Source: Marinobacter nanhaiticus D15-8W (GTDB lineage: Bacteria > Pseudomonadota > Gammaproteobacteria > Pseudomonadales > Oleiphilaceae). Taken from it: DNA of 64,000 nucleotides. Positions 42,075 through 51,111 of the stretch are shown here, piece by piece. Each line of letters begins with the position of its first letter. The first letter of the stretch is position 1. Location of the stretch: the NCBI RefSeq assembly GCF_036511935.1, contig NZ_AP028878.1:1-64000 (forward strand), given 5' to 3'. The notes beneath the pieces were generated by a model. That model saw only the letters and a list, made by a program, of their open reading frames with translations. It had not been told where the DNA came from and did no database searches. The translations under genes and the position numbers were made by a program.

Positions 42075-43661
42075 ATGAGTGCGGTCATCGACACCCACGA
42101 TCACGAACACGACCACCACGGGCCTGCAAAGGGCTTTTCCCGGTGGCTGTTCACCACCAACCACAAAGATATCGGGACCATGTACCTGATATTCAGCTTC
42201 ACCATGTTCCTGCTGGGCGGGGCCATGGCGATGGTGATCCGCTCGGAGCTGTTCCAGCCCGGTCTGCAGATCGTCGAACCCGAGTTCTTCAACCAGATGA
42301 CCACCATGCACGGGCTAATCATGGTGTTCGGCGCCGTCATGCCGGCCTTCGTGGGGCTGGCCAACTGGATGATCCCGCTGATGATCGGCGCGCCGGACAT
42401 GGCCCTGCCGCGGATGAACAACTGGAGTTTCTGGATTCTGCCCGCCGCGTTCGCCATGCTGGTGTCGACGCTGTTCATGTCCGGCGGTGCGCCTAACTTC
42501 GGCTGGACCTTCTACGCGCCTTTATCGACGACCTACGGGCCGCCAAGCACCACCTTCTTCATCTTCGCCGTCCACATGATGGGGATCTCGTCGATCATGG
42601 GGGCGATCAACGTCATCGCTACCATCCTCAACCTGCGGGCACCGGGTATGACGTTGATGAAGATGCCCCTGTTCGTCTGGACCTGGCTGATCACCGCGTT
42701 CCTGCTGATTGCCGTCATGCCGGTGCTGGCGGGCGTGGTCACCATGATGCTTATGGACATCCACTTCGGCACCAGCTTCTTCAATGCCGCCGGCGGCGGT
42801 GACCCGGTCCTGTTCCAGCATGTGTTCTGGTTCTTCGGCCACCCCGAGGTGTACATCATGATCCTGCCGGCCTTTGGCGCCGTGTCGGAGATCATTCCCG
42901 CGTTCTCGCGCAAGCGCCTGTTCGGCTATGCCTCCATGGTCTATGCCGTGGGCGCGATCGCGCTGCTCTCTTTCGTGGTCTGGGCCCACCACATGTTCAC
43001 CGTGGGTATGCCGGTGGCCGGGCAGTTGTTCTTCATGTACTGCACCATGCTGATTGCGGTACCCACCGGGGTGAAGGTATTCAACTGGGTGGCAACCATG
43101 TTCCGTGGCTCCCTGTCGTTCGAGGCGCCGATGCTGTTCGCGGTGGCCTTCGTCATCCTGTTCACGATTGGCGGCTTCTCCGGCCTGATGTTGGCGATCG
43201 CGCCGGCGGACTTCCAGTACCACGACACCTACTTCGTGGTTGCCCATTTCCATTATGTGCTCGTGCCGGGCGCCATCTTCGGCATCTTCGCTTCGGCCTA
43301 CTTCTGGCTACCCAAGTGGACCGGGCATATGTACGACGAGACCCTGGCCAAGACCCATTTCTGGATGTCCTTCATCGGCATGAACCTGGCGTTCTTCCCC
43401 ATGCACTTCCTGGGGCTGGCGGGCATGCCGCGGCGTATCCCGGATTACGCCCTGCAGTTCGCCGACTTCAACATGATCTCCAGCATGGGGGCCTTCATGT
43501 TCGGGGCGACCCAGTTCCTGTTCCTGTACATCGTCATCAAGTGTGTGCGCGGCGGTAAGAGGGCCGAGGCCAAACCCTGGGAAGGCGCCGAGGGTCTGGA
43601 GTGGACCGTGCCTTCACCCGCGCCCTATCACACCTTTGCCACGCCACCGGAAGTGAAGTAA
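42075..43661 (+). CDS. coxA: Cytochrome c oxidase subunit I
   Basis: The catalytic haem-copper subunit that reduces O2 and pumps protons. The 528-aa product has twelve helices with a low-spin haem His in TTMHGLIMVF, the CuB cluster in FFGHPEVYIMILPAFG (His and cross-linked Tyr) and WAHHMFTVG, and the haem His pair in DTYFVVAHFHYVL. The Glu in HPEVY and Asp in NWMIPLMIGAPDM suggest an A-type oxidase with a working D-channel. The His-rich N-terminus (DTHDHEHDHHG) is unremarkable for the family. It follows coxB by 90 bp. Confidence 0.97.
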   Translation: MSAVIDTHDHEHDHHGPAKGFSRWLFTTNHKDIGTMYLIFSFTMFLLGGAMAMVIRSELFQPGLQIVEPEFFNQMTTMHGLIMVFGAVMPAFVGLANWMIPLMIGAPDMALPRMNNWSFWILPAAFAMLVSTLFMSGGAPNFGWTFYAPLSTTYGPPSTTFFIFAVHMMGISSIMGAINVIATILNLRAPGMTLMKMPLFVWTWLITAFLLIAVMPVLAGVVTMMLMDIHFGTSFFNAAGGGDPVLFQHVFWFFGHPEVYIMILPAFGAVSEIIPAFSRKRLFGYASMVYAVGAIALLSFVVWAHHMFTVGMPVAGQLFFMYCTMLIAVPTGVKVFNWVATMFRGSLSFEAPMLFAVAFVILFTIGGFSGLMLAIAPADFQYHDTYFVVAHFHYVLVPGAIFGIFASAYFWLPKWTGHMYDETLAKTHFWMSFIGMNLAFFPMHFLGLAGMPRRIPDYALQFADFNMISSMGAFMFGATQFLFLYIVIKCVRGGKRAEAKPWEGAEGLEWTVPSPAPYHTFATPPEVK

Positions 43662-43676
43662 GGGCAGGAGACGCGT

Positions 43677-44360
43677 ATGACCACGGCTCAGCGACCGAAA
43701 ACCAAGTCCAACGCCCGCGTGATCGGCTGGTGTCTGGCGGGCGTGGTGGGCATGTTTGCCTTCGGGTTTGCGCTGGTGCCGCTGTACGAGGTGTTCTGCG
43801 ATATCACCGGCATCAACGGCAAGACTGGCGGACGGTATGAAGGCCCGGTTTCGACCGAGGTGGACCAGAAGCGGCAGGTAAAGGTCCAGTTCATCGCCCA
43901 GAACGGGCCGGGCATGCCCTGGACCTTTCGTCCCCGCCAGACCAGCATCACGGTGCATCCGGGCGAACCGACCCAGGTCGCCTTCTTCGCGGAGAACCGC
44001 ACTGCTGCGGCGATGACGGCCCAGGCCATTCCCAGCCTGTCACCGTCCCAGGGCACGCTTTTCTTCCACAAGACCGAATGCTTCTGCTTCAACCAGCAGA
44101 CCCTGGCTGCGGGCGAATCCATCGACATGCCGCTGGTGTTTATCGTCGACCGCGAGCTCCCGGCAGAGATCAAAACCCTGACCCTCTCCTACACGCTCTA
44201 CGACCAGAGCAAGCTGGGCCAGGACGCGGCAGCGCCGGCCGTGAGTCAACAGCTGCCGCCTTGGCAACTGACTGCGCCCCGGCGACTCATGCCCTGGGAA
44301 ACAATACCCTGGGCAACAATGCCCGGGAACATAACGACAACAATGACGAATAACGGATAA
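43677..44360 (+). CDS. ctaG: Cytochrome c oxidase assembly protein CtaG (Cox11)
   Basis: Copper chaperone that delivers copper to the CuB site of subunit I. The 227-aa product has one N-terminal membrane helix (ARVIGWCLAGVVGMFAFGFAL) and a periplasmic Cox11 domain with the copper motif TECFCFNQQTL near residue 138. The last 35 residues are unusual: three 15-bp imperfect repeats (44289-44333) encode MPWET, IPWAT and MPGNI before a Thr/Asn-rich end. CAGGAG precedes the start. It lies 15 bp after coxA. Confidence 0.95.
   Translation: MTTAQRPKTKSNARVIGWCLAGVVGMFAFGFALVPLYEVFCDITGINGKTGGRYEGPVSTEVDQKRQVKVQFIAQNGPGMPWTFRPRQTSITVHPGEPTQVAFFAENRTAAAMTAQAIPSLSPSQGTLFFHKTECFCFNQQTLAAGESIDMPLVFIVDRELPAEIKTLTLSYTLYDQSKLGQDAAAPAVSQQLPPWQLTAPRRLMPWETIPWATMPGNITTTMTNNG
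44289..44333 (+). repeat. Three imperfect 15-bp tandem repeats in the ctaG 3' end
   Basis: Units at 44289-44303, 44304-44318 and 44319-44333 follow the pattern ATGCCCTGGGAAACA with changes. They encode a non-conserved C-terminal tail. Confidence 0.8.
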
Positions 44361-44377
44361 CGCCATCGGAGGCCGCC

Positions 44378-45265
44378 ATGGCAACAGAGCAGACGTACTA
44401 CGTTCCGGAACAGAGCAAGTGGCCAATCATCGCGACCGTTGGCCTTCTCTTAACCATGGCGGGTATCGGCTCGATCATGGTCAACAGCTCCGCGGGCGAA
44501 TCCACCACCACGTCCTGGGTGATCTTCTTCATCGGCGCGCTGGTCATGGCTTATATGCTGTTCGGCTGGTTCGGCAACGTTATCCAGGAGAGCCGCGCGG
44601 GACTGTACAGCGAACAAATGGATCGCTCGTTCCGCTGGGGCATGAGCTGGTTCATCTTTTCCGAGGTTATGTTCTTCGCCGCATTTTTCGGGGCCTTGTT
44701 CTACGCCCGTACCTTTGCCATTCCCTGGCTGGGCGGTGAAGGCGACAAGGGCTCCAGTAGCATCCTTTGGGAGGGCTTCCGTTCCTCCTGGCCATTGCTG
44801 CAGAACCCGGATCCCGACGCTTTCCCCGGCCCGAAGGAAGTGATTGGCCCGTGGGGACTGCCATTGGTGAACACCATCCTGCTGGTGACCTCTTCGATTA
44901 CCGTGACCATTGCTCATCATGCGTTAAAAAAGGATAACCGCACCCGCGTTAAGATCTGGCTGGCGGCCACTATCGTCCTGGCCCTGGGCTTCCTCGCGTT
45001 CCAGGTGGAGGAGTACGTCCACGCCTATACCGAACTGGACCTCACCCTGCAGTCGGGTATCTATGGCAGCACCTTCTTCATGCTGACCGGGTTCCATGGC
45101 GCGCATGTGCTGCTCGGAACGCTGATGCTGACGATCATGCTGATCCGCATCACCAAGGGGCATTTTTCTGCGGAGAAACACTTCGGGTTCGAGGCGGCCA
45201 GTTGGTACTGGCACTTTGTGGACGTGGTCTGGCTGGGGCTGTTCGTGTTCGTTTACATCATCTAG
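44378..45265 (+). CDS. coxC: Cytochrome c oxidase subunit III
   Basis: Stabilises subunit I and its proton uptake. The 295-aa product has seven helices, with the N-terminal extension ATEQTYYVPEQSKWP typical of proteobacterial subunit III. Conserved parts are RWGMSWFIFSEVMFFAAFFG near residue 86, TGFHGAHVLLGT near 230 and SWYWHFVDVVWLGLF near the end. GGAGG precedes the start. Its stop codon TAG overlaps the convergent DUF2909 stop at a shared CTAG. Confidence 0.96.
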   Translation: MATEQTYYVPEQSKWPIIATVGLLLTMAGIGSIMVNSSAGESTTTSWVIFFIGALVMAYMLFGWFGNVIQESRAGLYSEQMDRSFRWGMSWFIFSEVMFFAAFFGALFYARTFAIPWLGGEGDKGSSSILWEGFRSSWPLLQNPDPDAFPGPKEVIGPWGLPLVNTILLVTSSITVTIAHHALKKDNRTRVKIWLAATIVLALGFLAFQVEEYVHAYTELDLTLQSGIYGSTFFMLTGFHGAHVLLGTLMLTIMLIRITKGHFSAEKHFGFEAASWYWHFVDVVWLGLFVFVYII

Positions 45266-45465
45266 GGCGTGGGGTTGAGCGTCAGGTCACCGTGCCAGAG
45301 CGCGAGCAGGATGACGGCGATCAGCAATGCACTCAGGGAAACGCGGACGATCAGGGAATTCAGTACCCGCTGGGTCTTGCCCTCATCCTTGAGCAGGAAG
45401 AACAGGCCACTGAAGAGGCTGACGACTACGGCAAACATGAGTATGACAATCAGCACTTTAAGCAT
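45262..45465 (-). CDS. DUF2909 twin-transmembrane protein
   Basis: A 67-aa protein with two membrane helices (MLKVLIVILMFAVVVSLFSG and VRVSLSALLIAVILLALW) joined by a short charged loop (LKDEGKTQRVLN). It matches the DUF2909 family, often found in cox loci. I chose the ATG at 45465 because the longer frame upstream has no family resemblance. It is the only minus-strand gene in the cox locus. Function unknown. Confidence 0.8.
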   Translation of the reverse strand: MLKVLIVILMFAVVVSLFSGLFFLLKDEGKTQRVLNSLIVRVSLSALLIAVILLALWHGDLTLNPTP

Positions 45466-45515
45466 GGTCTTGGCTCCCGCGGGGCGGACATTGGGTGAGT
45501 TCACTATAGCAAAGC

Positions 45516-46244
45516 ATGGTTGAGCGGGGGCGAAGGTGGAAACCGGATTGGCGCTTGTGGCTGTTTGCGGCGCTGTTATTGCCGGTGTTGCTCGGCCTGG
45601 GTACCTGGCAGGTGCAACGGGCCGGTGAAAAATCGGCACAGCTGGAGCAATGGGACCAGCAACTGGAGGAAGGCGACTGGCCCGAGACTATAGAGCGGGG
45701 CCTGACCCTGGGGCAGCCAGTGCAACTCAGCGGTCATTACGACCCAAGCTATGTCTGGCTGCTGGACAACCGCACCCGGGATGGGCGCACCGGCTACGAG
45801 GTGCTGACCTTGTTCCAGCCAGCAAACGGACCACGGGTATTGGTCAACCGAGGCTGGCTACCGGCTCCCAAGCGGCGCAGCCAGCTACCTCCGGTGGATA
45901 CGCAGCCGGGCCGCGTGCAGATCCGGGCACGAGTGGCGGACTACCCGACGCCGCCGGTGCTGGCAGACACGCCGGAAGAAAACGGCTGGCCGCGACGCGT
46001 TCAGGCGCTCCGTCCGGACGACGTGCAGGCTGTGGCCCCGGACGTTGTTGGCCGCATGCTACGGCTGGAGAATCCAGGCCAGCCCGGTGCCTTCCGCGCC
46101 GACTGGGCGCCGGACCTGATGGGGCCGCAAACCCATTACGGCTACGCGCTGCAATGGTTCTCGCTGGCCACGGCGCTGGTGGTACTGACGGTAGTGGCAA
46201 GTTTCAGAAAGGAGAAGTCGCAGGATGAGCATGGCAATGGCTGA
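45516..46244 (+). CDS. SURF1-family cytochrome oxidase assembly protein
   Basis: Assembly factor thought to insert haem a into subunit I. The 242-aa product has an N-terminal helix (LWLFAALLLPVLLGLGTWQV) and a C-terminal helix (ALQWFSLATALVVLTVVASF) with a periplasmic domain between. Signature stretches are LGTWQVQRAGEK and RVLVNRGWLP. It starts 50 bp from the divergent DUF2909 gene. Its 3' end overlaps the next gene by 20 bp. Confidence 0.9.
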   Translation: MVERGRRWKPDWRLWLFAALLLPVLLGLGTWQVQRAGEKSAQLEQWDQQLEEGDWPETIERGLTLGQPVQLSGHYDPSYVWLLDNRTRDGRTGYEVLTLFQPANGPRVLVNRGWLPAPKRRSQLPPVDTQPGRVQIRARVADYPTPPVLADTPEENGWPRRVQALRPDDVQAVAPDVVGRMLRLENPGQPGAFRADWAPDLMGPQTHYGYALQWFSLATALVVLTVVASFRKEKSQDEHGNG

Positions 46245-46854
46245 GTCCGAACAGCACAAGCCAGAACCCACCCCGGCACAGGTCAGGCGCGGGCGCCGTA
46301 TTGCGTTGCTGCTGTTCGCGATCGGCTTTGGGCCGATGATCGTGGCCACTGTCATGTTCTATACCGGCTGGATGAATCCGACCGGGCAATCCAATAACGG
46401 CACGCTGGTCCGGCCACCGGTCGCCGTGGCAGATCTGGGTCTGGTGAATGGTGACGGCGAACCATTGGCGGATCGGTTCGGTCCGCAGAAAGCGGACGCG
46501 ACCTGGATGATGCTGGTGGTCGCTGGCGGCGAATGCGCTGCCGAATGCCAGGAACAGGTTTACCTGGCCCGTCAGGTCAATACGGCACTGGGCAAGAATC
46601 AGGATCGCATGCAGCGTGCGGCATACCTGGAGCAGGCTCCTGACGATCTTTCAGGCTACCCGGACATGCCCCTGATGCAATCGGGCAACGGTGAATCACC
46701 GCGGTGGCCGGGCAATGTGGATATCGAGCGTACACCGCAGATCTACGTCATCGACCCGTTCGGCAACATCATGATGCGCTACGGGCCGGGCCACACCGGC
46801 AAGGCGATGCTTGAAGACCTCAAGCACCTGATGAAGATCTCCCATATCGGTTGA
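46225..46854 (+). CDS. Membrane-anchored thioredoxin-fold protein with CxxxC motif
   Basis: A 209-aa protein with one N-terminal helix (IALLLFAIGFGPMIVATVMFY, about 26-46) and a periplasmic domain that looks thioredoxin-like. It contains CAAEC at C104-C108, the same spacing as the copper-binding CxxxC of Sco proteins, and a TPQIYVIDPFGNIMMRY stretch resembling the family's cis-proline and end strands. The conserved copper-ligand His of Sco seems absent. It overlaps the surf1-like gene by 20 bp. A role in oxidase assembly is suggested by position, not proven. Confidence 0.7.
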   Translation: MSMAMAESEQHKPEPTPAQVRRGRRIALLLFAIGFGPMIVATVMFYTGWMNPTGQSNNGTLVRPPVAVADLGLVNGDGEPLADRFGPQKADATWMMLVVAGGECAAECQEQVYLARQVNTALGKNQDRMQRAAYLEQAPDDLSGYPDMPLMQSGNGESPRWPGNVDIERTPQIYVIDPFGNIMMRYGPGHTGKAMLEDLKHLMKISHIG

Positions 46855-46874
46855 ACCGGCAACCGACCTGAAAA

Positions 46875-47018
46875 GGAAACGCTGAAGAAATGCCTGATGT
46901 GGATGAAGCGCAAGGCGCACGGAACGCAGCAAGCGAGGCATACCCGCCGGGTAGGTGAGCTTGCGAGTACCGCGCAACGCAGCCGATTCGCCGCAGCAGG
47001 TATTTATTCAGTGTTTCC
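46875..47018. mobile_element. MITE-like element, copy B
   Basis: A 144-bp element, the inverted relative of copy A at 38861-39020. Its right end GGTATTTATTCAGTGTTTCC is the exact complement of the first 20 bases of copy A after the leading G. It inserted between the Sco-like gene and ctaA and creates an artefactual in-frame N-terminal extension of ctaA. Confidence 0.8.
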
Positions 47019-47040
47019 GAAACTGTTTCGGGGGTTGAGG

Positions 47041-48129
47041 ATGAGAACCACAGCAGCGGATCGCAGGGACCATCATCGCCGTTTCATGGCACGTCTGGCG
47101 CTGGTCGCTACCGTGCTGACGGTGGTTGTGGTCATGCTCGGCGCCTGGACGCGCTTGGTGCATGCGGGACTGGGTTGCCCCGACTGGCCCGGCTGCTACG
47201 GTTTCCTCAGTGTTCCCCAGAGTGCTGAACACATTGCCATTGCCGAGGCTCGATTCCCCCACGCGCCGGTGGATGTCAGCAAGGGCTGGCCGGAAATGAT
47301 CCACCGGTATGCTGCAGGTACCCTCTCGTTGCTGGTCTTCACACTGGCTGGGTATGGGTTTCGCCATCGCCGGGAGGGTCTGCCCTGGAAGCATGCGTTG
47401 TTCATTGCCGGCTTCGTGGTGCTGCAGGCGGCTTTCGGCATGTGGACGGTGACGCTCAAGCTCTGGCCCCAGGTCGTGGCCCTCCATCTCCTGGGTGGAT
47501 TCACGACCCTGAGTCTGCTGTTCCTGCTCACCCTGCGATTGCGCGGCAAGCAGCCCAAGGCCGGAGCGCGTCTGGCCGAGGCGCTGGCACGTATGAAACC
47601 GTGGGTGTTCGGTGCCATGATGCTGGTGATCATCCAGATCGCCCTTGGGGCCTGGACCGCCGCCAATTACGCCGCGGTGGCCTGCACCGACCTGCCAACC
47701 TGCCATGGCGAATGGTGGCCGCAGATGGATTTCCGCCATGGCTTCGATATCACCCAGGCGGTGGGACCGAATTATCTCGGTGGGCAACTGACCAACGATG
47801 GCCGCGTGGCGATCCACGTGACCCACCGGTTTGGGGCCCTGGTGCTCACAATCTACCTCAGCCTCCTGCTGATCCGGCTCTGGCCGGCAGCACGGGAGGC
47901 TGCCATGGGACGCTGGGTTGCATTAGCTGGCGGTGTCCTGCTGGCCCAGGTGGCGCTCGGCGTGGCCAACGTACTGATGCACATCCCGTTGCCCATTGCC
48001 GTCGCCCATAACGCACTCGGCGCCGGCTTGCTGCTGGCAGTGGTGAACCTGCTCTGGCGTATACAGCCGTTCCATGTGGTCCGGAGAGCGCCCAAACCCG
48101 CACGAATCAAACAGGAGTTGCCTGCATGA
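47041..48129 (+). CDS. ctaA: Haem A synthase (Cox15/CtaA)
   Basis: Oxidises the C8 methyl of haem O to give haem A. The 362-aa product has eight helices and paired His ligands (EMIHRYAAG, VVALHLLGG, IHVTHRFGA, VAHNALGAG). A Cys pair lies in the first loop (GLGCPDWPGCYG). I chose the ATG at 47041. The upstream open frame from 46897 comes from the MITE-like element and is not CtaA. It ends in an ATGA overlap with ctaB. Confidence 0.94.
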   Translation: MRTTAADRRDHHRRFMARLALVATVLTVVVVMLGAWTRLVHAGLGCPDWPGCYGFLSVPQSAEHIAIAEARFPHAPVDVSKGWPEMIHRYAAGTLSLLVFTLAGYGFRHRREGLPWKHALFIAGFVVLQAAFGMWTVTLKLWPQVVALHLLGGFTTLSLLFLLTLRLRGKQPKAGARLAEALARMKPWVFGAMMLVIIQIALGAWTAANYAAVACTDLPTCHGEWWPQMDFRHGFDITQAVGPNYLGGQLTNDGRVAIHVTHRFGALVLTIYLSLLLIRLWPAAREAAMGRWVALAGGVLLAQVALGVANVLMHIPLPIAVAHNALGAGLLLAVVNLLWRIQPFHVVRRAPKPARIKQELPA

Positions 48130-49028
48130 GCCAGCCATCCAATGCAGCCGTCGCCCAGTCCAGACCGGCCACCTGGCGGGATTTTCTGGAGCTGACCAAG
48201 CCGCGCGTGGTCGCCCTGATGATGCTGACCGCGGTGATCGGCATGCTGTTGGCCCGCCCGGGCGTGCCGGACTGGACGGTGTTCGTGTTCGGCAATATGG
48301 GGATTGCCTTCCTGGCGGCGGCGGCGGCGGTGGTAAACCACGTGGTGGACTACAAGATCGACACGGTCATGGCCCGCACCCGCAAACGGCCCGTGGCGAC
48401 CGGCCGGGTCACCACGATGGATGCACTGGTTTTCGCCCTCACCCTGGCGCTGGCGGGTATGCTGGTGCTGGTCTGGCAGGTCAATGCCCTCACCGCCTGG
48501 CTTACCCTGGCCTCACTGGTCGGCTATGCCGGTGTCTATACCCTCTTCCTCAAGCGCGCCACGCCGCAGAATATCGTGATCGGCGGTATCGCCGGCGCCA
48601 TGCCGCCACTACTGGGCTGGACGGCGGTTACTGGCCAGGTGGATGGCCACGCGCTACTGCTGGTGCTGATCATCTTCGCCTGGACGCCGCCGCATTTCTG
48701 GGCCCTGGCGATCCACCGCAAGGAGGAATATGCCAAGGCGGGCATTCCCATGCTGCCGGTCACCCACGGCAACCGCTATACAGAGCTCCACATCCTGCTC
48801 TATACGCTGATGTTGATCGCGGTAAGCATGCTGCCTTTCGCCACCGGTATGTCCGGCGGTATCTACCTGGTCGGAGCCCTGGCGCTGGGACTGCGATTCC
48901 TGCAATATGCCATTCGACTGTTGCGGGGCGACGATCGCCGGGTGGCACTGGAAACCTTCAAGTATTCCATTACCTATCTGATGGCACTTTTCGTGGTCCT
49001 GCTGGTCGATCATTTCGTGTTTTTCTGA
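48126..49028 (+). CDS. ctaB: Protohaem IX farnesyltransferase (haem O synthase)
   Basis: Adds farnesyl to haem B to make haem O, the CtaA substrate. The 300-aa UbiA-family prenyltransferase has about eight helices, the first aspartate-rich motif NHVVDYKIDTVMARTRKRP near residue 71 and the conserved WTPPHFWALAIHRKEEYAKAG near 178 (quoted in part: WTPPHFWALAI). The ATG overlaps the ctaA stop codon as ATGA. AGGAG lies upstream. Confidence 0.95.
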   Translation: MSQPSNAAVAQSRPATWRDFLELTKPRVVALMMLTAVIGMLLARPGVPDWTVFVFGNMGIAFLAAAAAVVNHVVDYKIDTVMARTRKRPVATGRVTTMDALVFALTLALAGMLVLVWQVNALTAWLTLASLVGYAGVYTLFLKRATPQNIVIGGIAGAMPPLLGWTAVTGQVDGHALLLVLIIFAWTPPHFWALAIHRKEEYAKAGIPMLPVTHGNRYTELHILLYTLMLIAVSMLPFATGMSGGIYLVGALALGLRFLQYAIRLLRGDDRRVALETFKYSITYLMALFVVLLVDHFVFF

Positions 49029-49061
49029 TCGTCGCCCGTTAATGACCATGGATTGAGGTGC

Positions 49062-49745
49062 ATGAGCCAAGAGAACGCCCGCAAACGTATCCGCCTGACC
49101 CTCATTGGGCTGCTCCTGCTGGTGGCGCTAGTGATCGGCATGGTGGTCGCACGTCAGGTGTTCCTGGTCCCGGATGCGCAGGATGGGCCGCCGCCCCCAG
49201 AGCTCAGCGCGCTGAATACCTTCGTCTACGAGGAAGGGCGGCCGCTGGCCGACTTTACCCTGACCAACGAACAGGGTGAAACCGTGACCAATGAAGCACT
49301 CAAAGGTCGCTGGACCTTCGTTTTCGTCGGCTATACCTACTGTCCGGATGTCTGCCCTGCGACGATGGCGATGTTGCGCCGCACCGGCGAAGCCATTCCC
49401 GCGGATCTCCCCGAGCCCACCTACCTGCTGGTATCCGCCGATCCGGAACGGGACACGCCGGAACGCCTGGGTGAATACCTGGACTTCTTCGGCGAGGATT
49501 TCCACGGTCTGACCGGCGATATGGACACCCTGAAAGACCTGGCGAAGAGCATGAATGCGGTCTTCGTTCACCGGAAGGATGAGAAGGGTAATGTCCTGGT
49601 GGACCACAGCGCTCATTTGGCACTGCTCAATCCGGACGGCGAGATGATCGCGGTCATCCAACCACCGCTGAAGCCGGACAGCGTGGCAAAGGCCTTTGGC
49701 GAAATCTATCAGTGGGCCAAGGCCAAGCGGGATATTGGCGCCTGA
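49062..49745 (+). CDS. Sco1/SenC-type copper chaperone
   Basis: Thioredoxin-fold protein that helps load the CuA centre of subunit II. The 227-aa product has an N-terminal membrane anchor (LTLIGLLLLVALVIGMVVA), the copper motif YCPDVCP (C94, C98) and the third ligand His182 in VDHSAHLAL. I chose the ATG at 49062 with GAGG 3 nt upstream of its spacer. A TTG at 49053 is an alternative. It ends the cox locus. Confidence 0.93.
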   Translation: MSQENARKRIRLTLIGLLLLVALVIGMVVARQVFLVPDAQDGPPPPELSALNTFVYEEGRPLADFTLTNEQGETVTNEALKGRWTFVFVGYTYCPDVCPATMAMLRRTGEAIPADLPEPTYLLVSADPERDTPERLGEYLDFFGEDFHGLTGDMDTLKDLAKSMNAVFVHRKDEKGNVLVDHSAHLALLNPDGEMIAVIQPPLKPDSVAKAFGEIYQWAKAKRDIGA

Positions 49746-49852
49746 GGGCTGAGTTCTGCTTGTATCGGTTGTCTTCGCCCTCACTGACCCTTTTCAGGGC
49801 ATCCACCGTTCTCTAAACTCTCCCTCCCCCTTCTGTTGCCCAGGAAAGCACC

Positions 49853-51070
49853 ATGGCTTCGTCGTCCCGGCCCGGCCCTGCAAATCGTGATGTGCTGATG
49901 GCCCTCTCCGCCGGGGCCATTGTCCTGCTGGTGGTCCATACCCTGGGCCGTTTCTACTACACGCCGCTGCTGCCTTACCTGGTGGATGATGGCCTGCTCG
50001 ATCCGCAACAGGCCGCTTCACTGGCCACCTGGAACTACCTCGGCTACCTCATGGGCGCGATGCTGGCGATCCGCTGGCACCGCATCGATCACATACGCTT
50101 CCTCCTGCCCCTTTCACTGGCGGTTCATGTGCTGACCACACTGTTACAGACTCAAGTGGAGCAGGTGGCGGTGCTGGACGCGGTGCGCTGGCTCAACGGC
50201 GTGGCCAACGGCGTAGTGTTCGTGCAGGCGCCGGCATTGATTCTTGAATGGCTGGTGCTGCGCAACCGGGCATCCATGAGTGGGTTGGTCTATCTCGGTG
50301 TCGGTATCGGCCTGCTGATGTCCAGCGCGCTGGTGAGTTATTCCGCCGACTGGTTGTCGGGCCCGGAACGCTGGTGGCCGGCATTGGTGCTGTCGATTCC
50401 GTTGTGCTGGTGGGGCTGGCGGCGTCTCAGCCGGTTGGACGTTCCAGTACGCCCGCAAAAGGCTGACGGCACGGCCATCGCCGAGGGCAAGTCGCCGCTG
50501 TTTGACCGCGCGAGCATGCCGCTCTTCCTGTCCTATCTTGGGGCAGGCCTCGGCTATATCCTGCCCATGACCTTCCTGCCGTTGCTGGCCAGGATGCAAT
50601 TGGCCGAGGGCGACTGGCTGGTCGATGGTTCCTGGCTCATCGTGGCCCTGGCGACCATTCCGTCTGCCTATATCTGGAATCATCTCGGCGGGCGTATCGG
50701 CGACCTGCCGGCCATTCGGATCAACTTCGTGGTCCAGTTGGTGGGCGTGCTGGCCGCGGTCCTCTGGCCGGGGCCGGTGGGGATTGTGCTCTGTGGCATG
50801 CTGGTGGGCGGGACGTTCCTCGGCACCGTGCTGCTGACCCAGCGTATCGCCCGCGCCTTGCACCCCCACCAGGGGCCACGGTTATCGGCTGCGATGGTTG
50901 CGCTCTACGCCTTTTCGCAAATGGCCGGCCCTTGGCTGGTCAAACAGTGGCTCGATTTCGGCGGCACCCTGGAAAGTGCCTTCTGGATTGGCGTGGGTGC
51001 GTTGGTCTGGGGTTTGGTGTTCGCCTGCCTCGTTCCGAGGCCGGAGGCCTGGCACCGCCGTGCCGCCTAG
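49853..51070 (+). CDS. MFS transporter of the YbfB/YjiJ family
   Basis: A 405-aa inner-membrane carrier with twelve predicted helices in two halves. The N-terminal part (LGRFYYTPLLPYLVDDGLL) and FVQAPALILEWL near residue 124 match the YbfB/YjiJ subgroup of the major facilitator superfamily. CAGGAAAG precedes the start. It stands alone between the cox locus and the pentonate locus. The substrate is unknown. Confidence 0.85.
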   Translation: MASSSRPGPANRDVLMALSAGAIVLLVVHTLGRFYYTPLLPYLVDDGLLDPQQAASLATWNYLGYLMGAMLAIRWHRIDHIRFLLPLSLAVHVLTTLLQTQVEQVAVLDAVRWLNGVANGVVFVQAPALILEWLVLRNRASMSGLVYLGVGIGLLMSSALVSYSADWLSGPERWWPALVLSIPLCWWGWRRLSRLDVPVRPQKADGTAIAEGKSPLFDRASMPLFLSYLGAGLGYILPMTFLPLLARMQLAEGDWLVDGSWLIVALATIPSAYIWNHLGGRIGDLPAIRINFVVQLVGVLAAVLWPGPVGIVLCGMLVGGTFLGTVLLTQRIARALHPHQGPRLSAAMVALYAFSQMAGPWLVKQWLDFGGTLESAFWIGVGALVWGLVFACLVPRPEAWHRRAA

Positions 51071-51111
51071 TGGCCAGGCACACTTCTTAAACTAGCCCCG
51101 TCGTACCCACC

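Noticed and set aside
42522..43253. A 243-codon minus-strand open frame inside coxA
   Set aside because: Antisense shadow with extreme His/Glu/Asp composition and no family match.
46897..47040. N-terminal extension of ctaA
   Set aside because: The residues are a translation of the MITE-like element. The CtaA family begins after the ATG at 47041.
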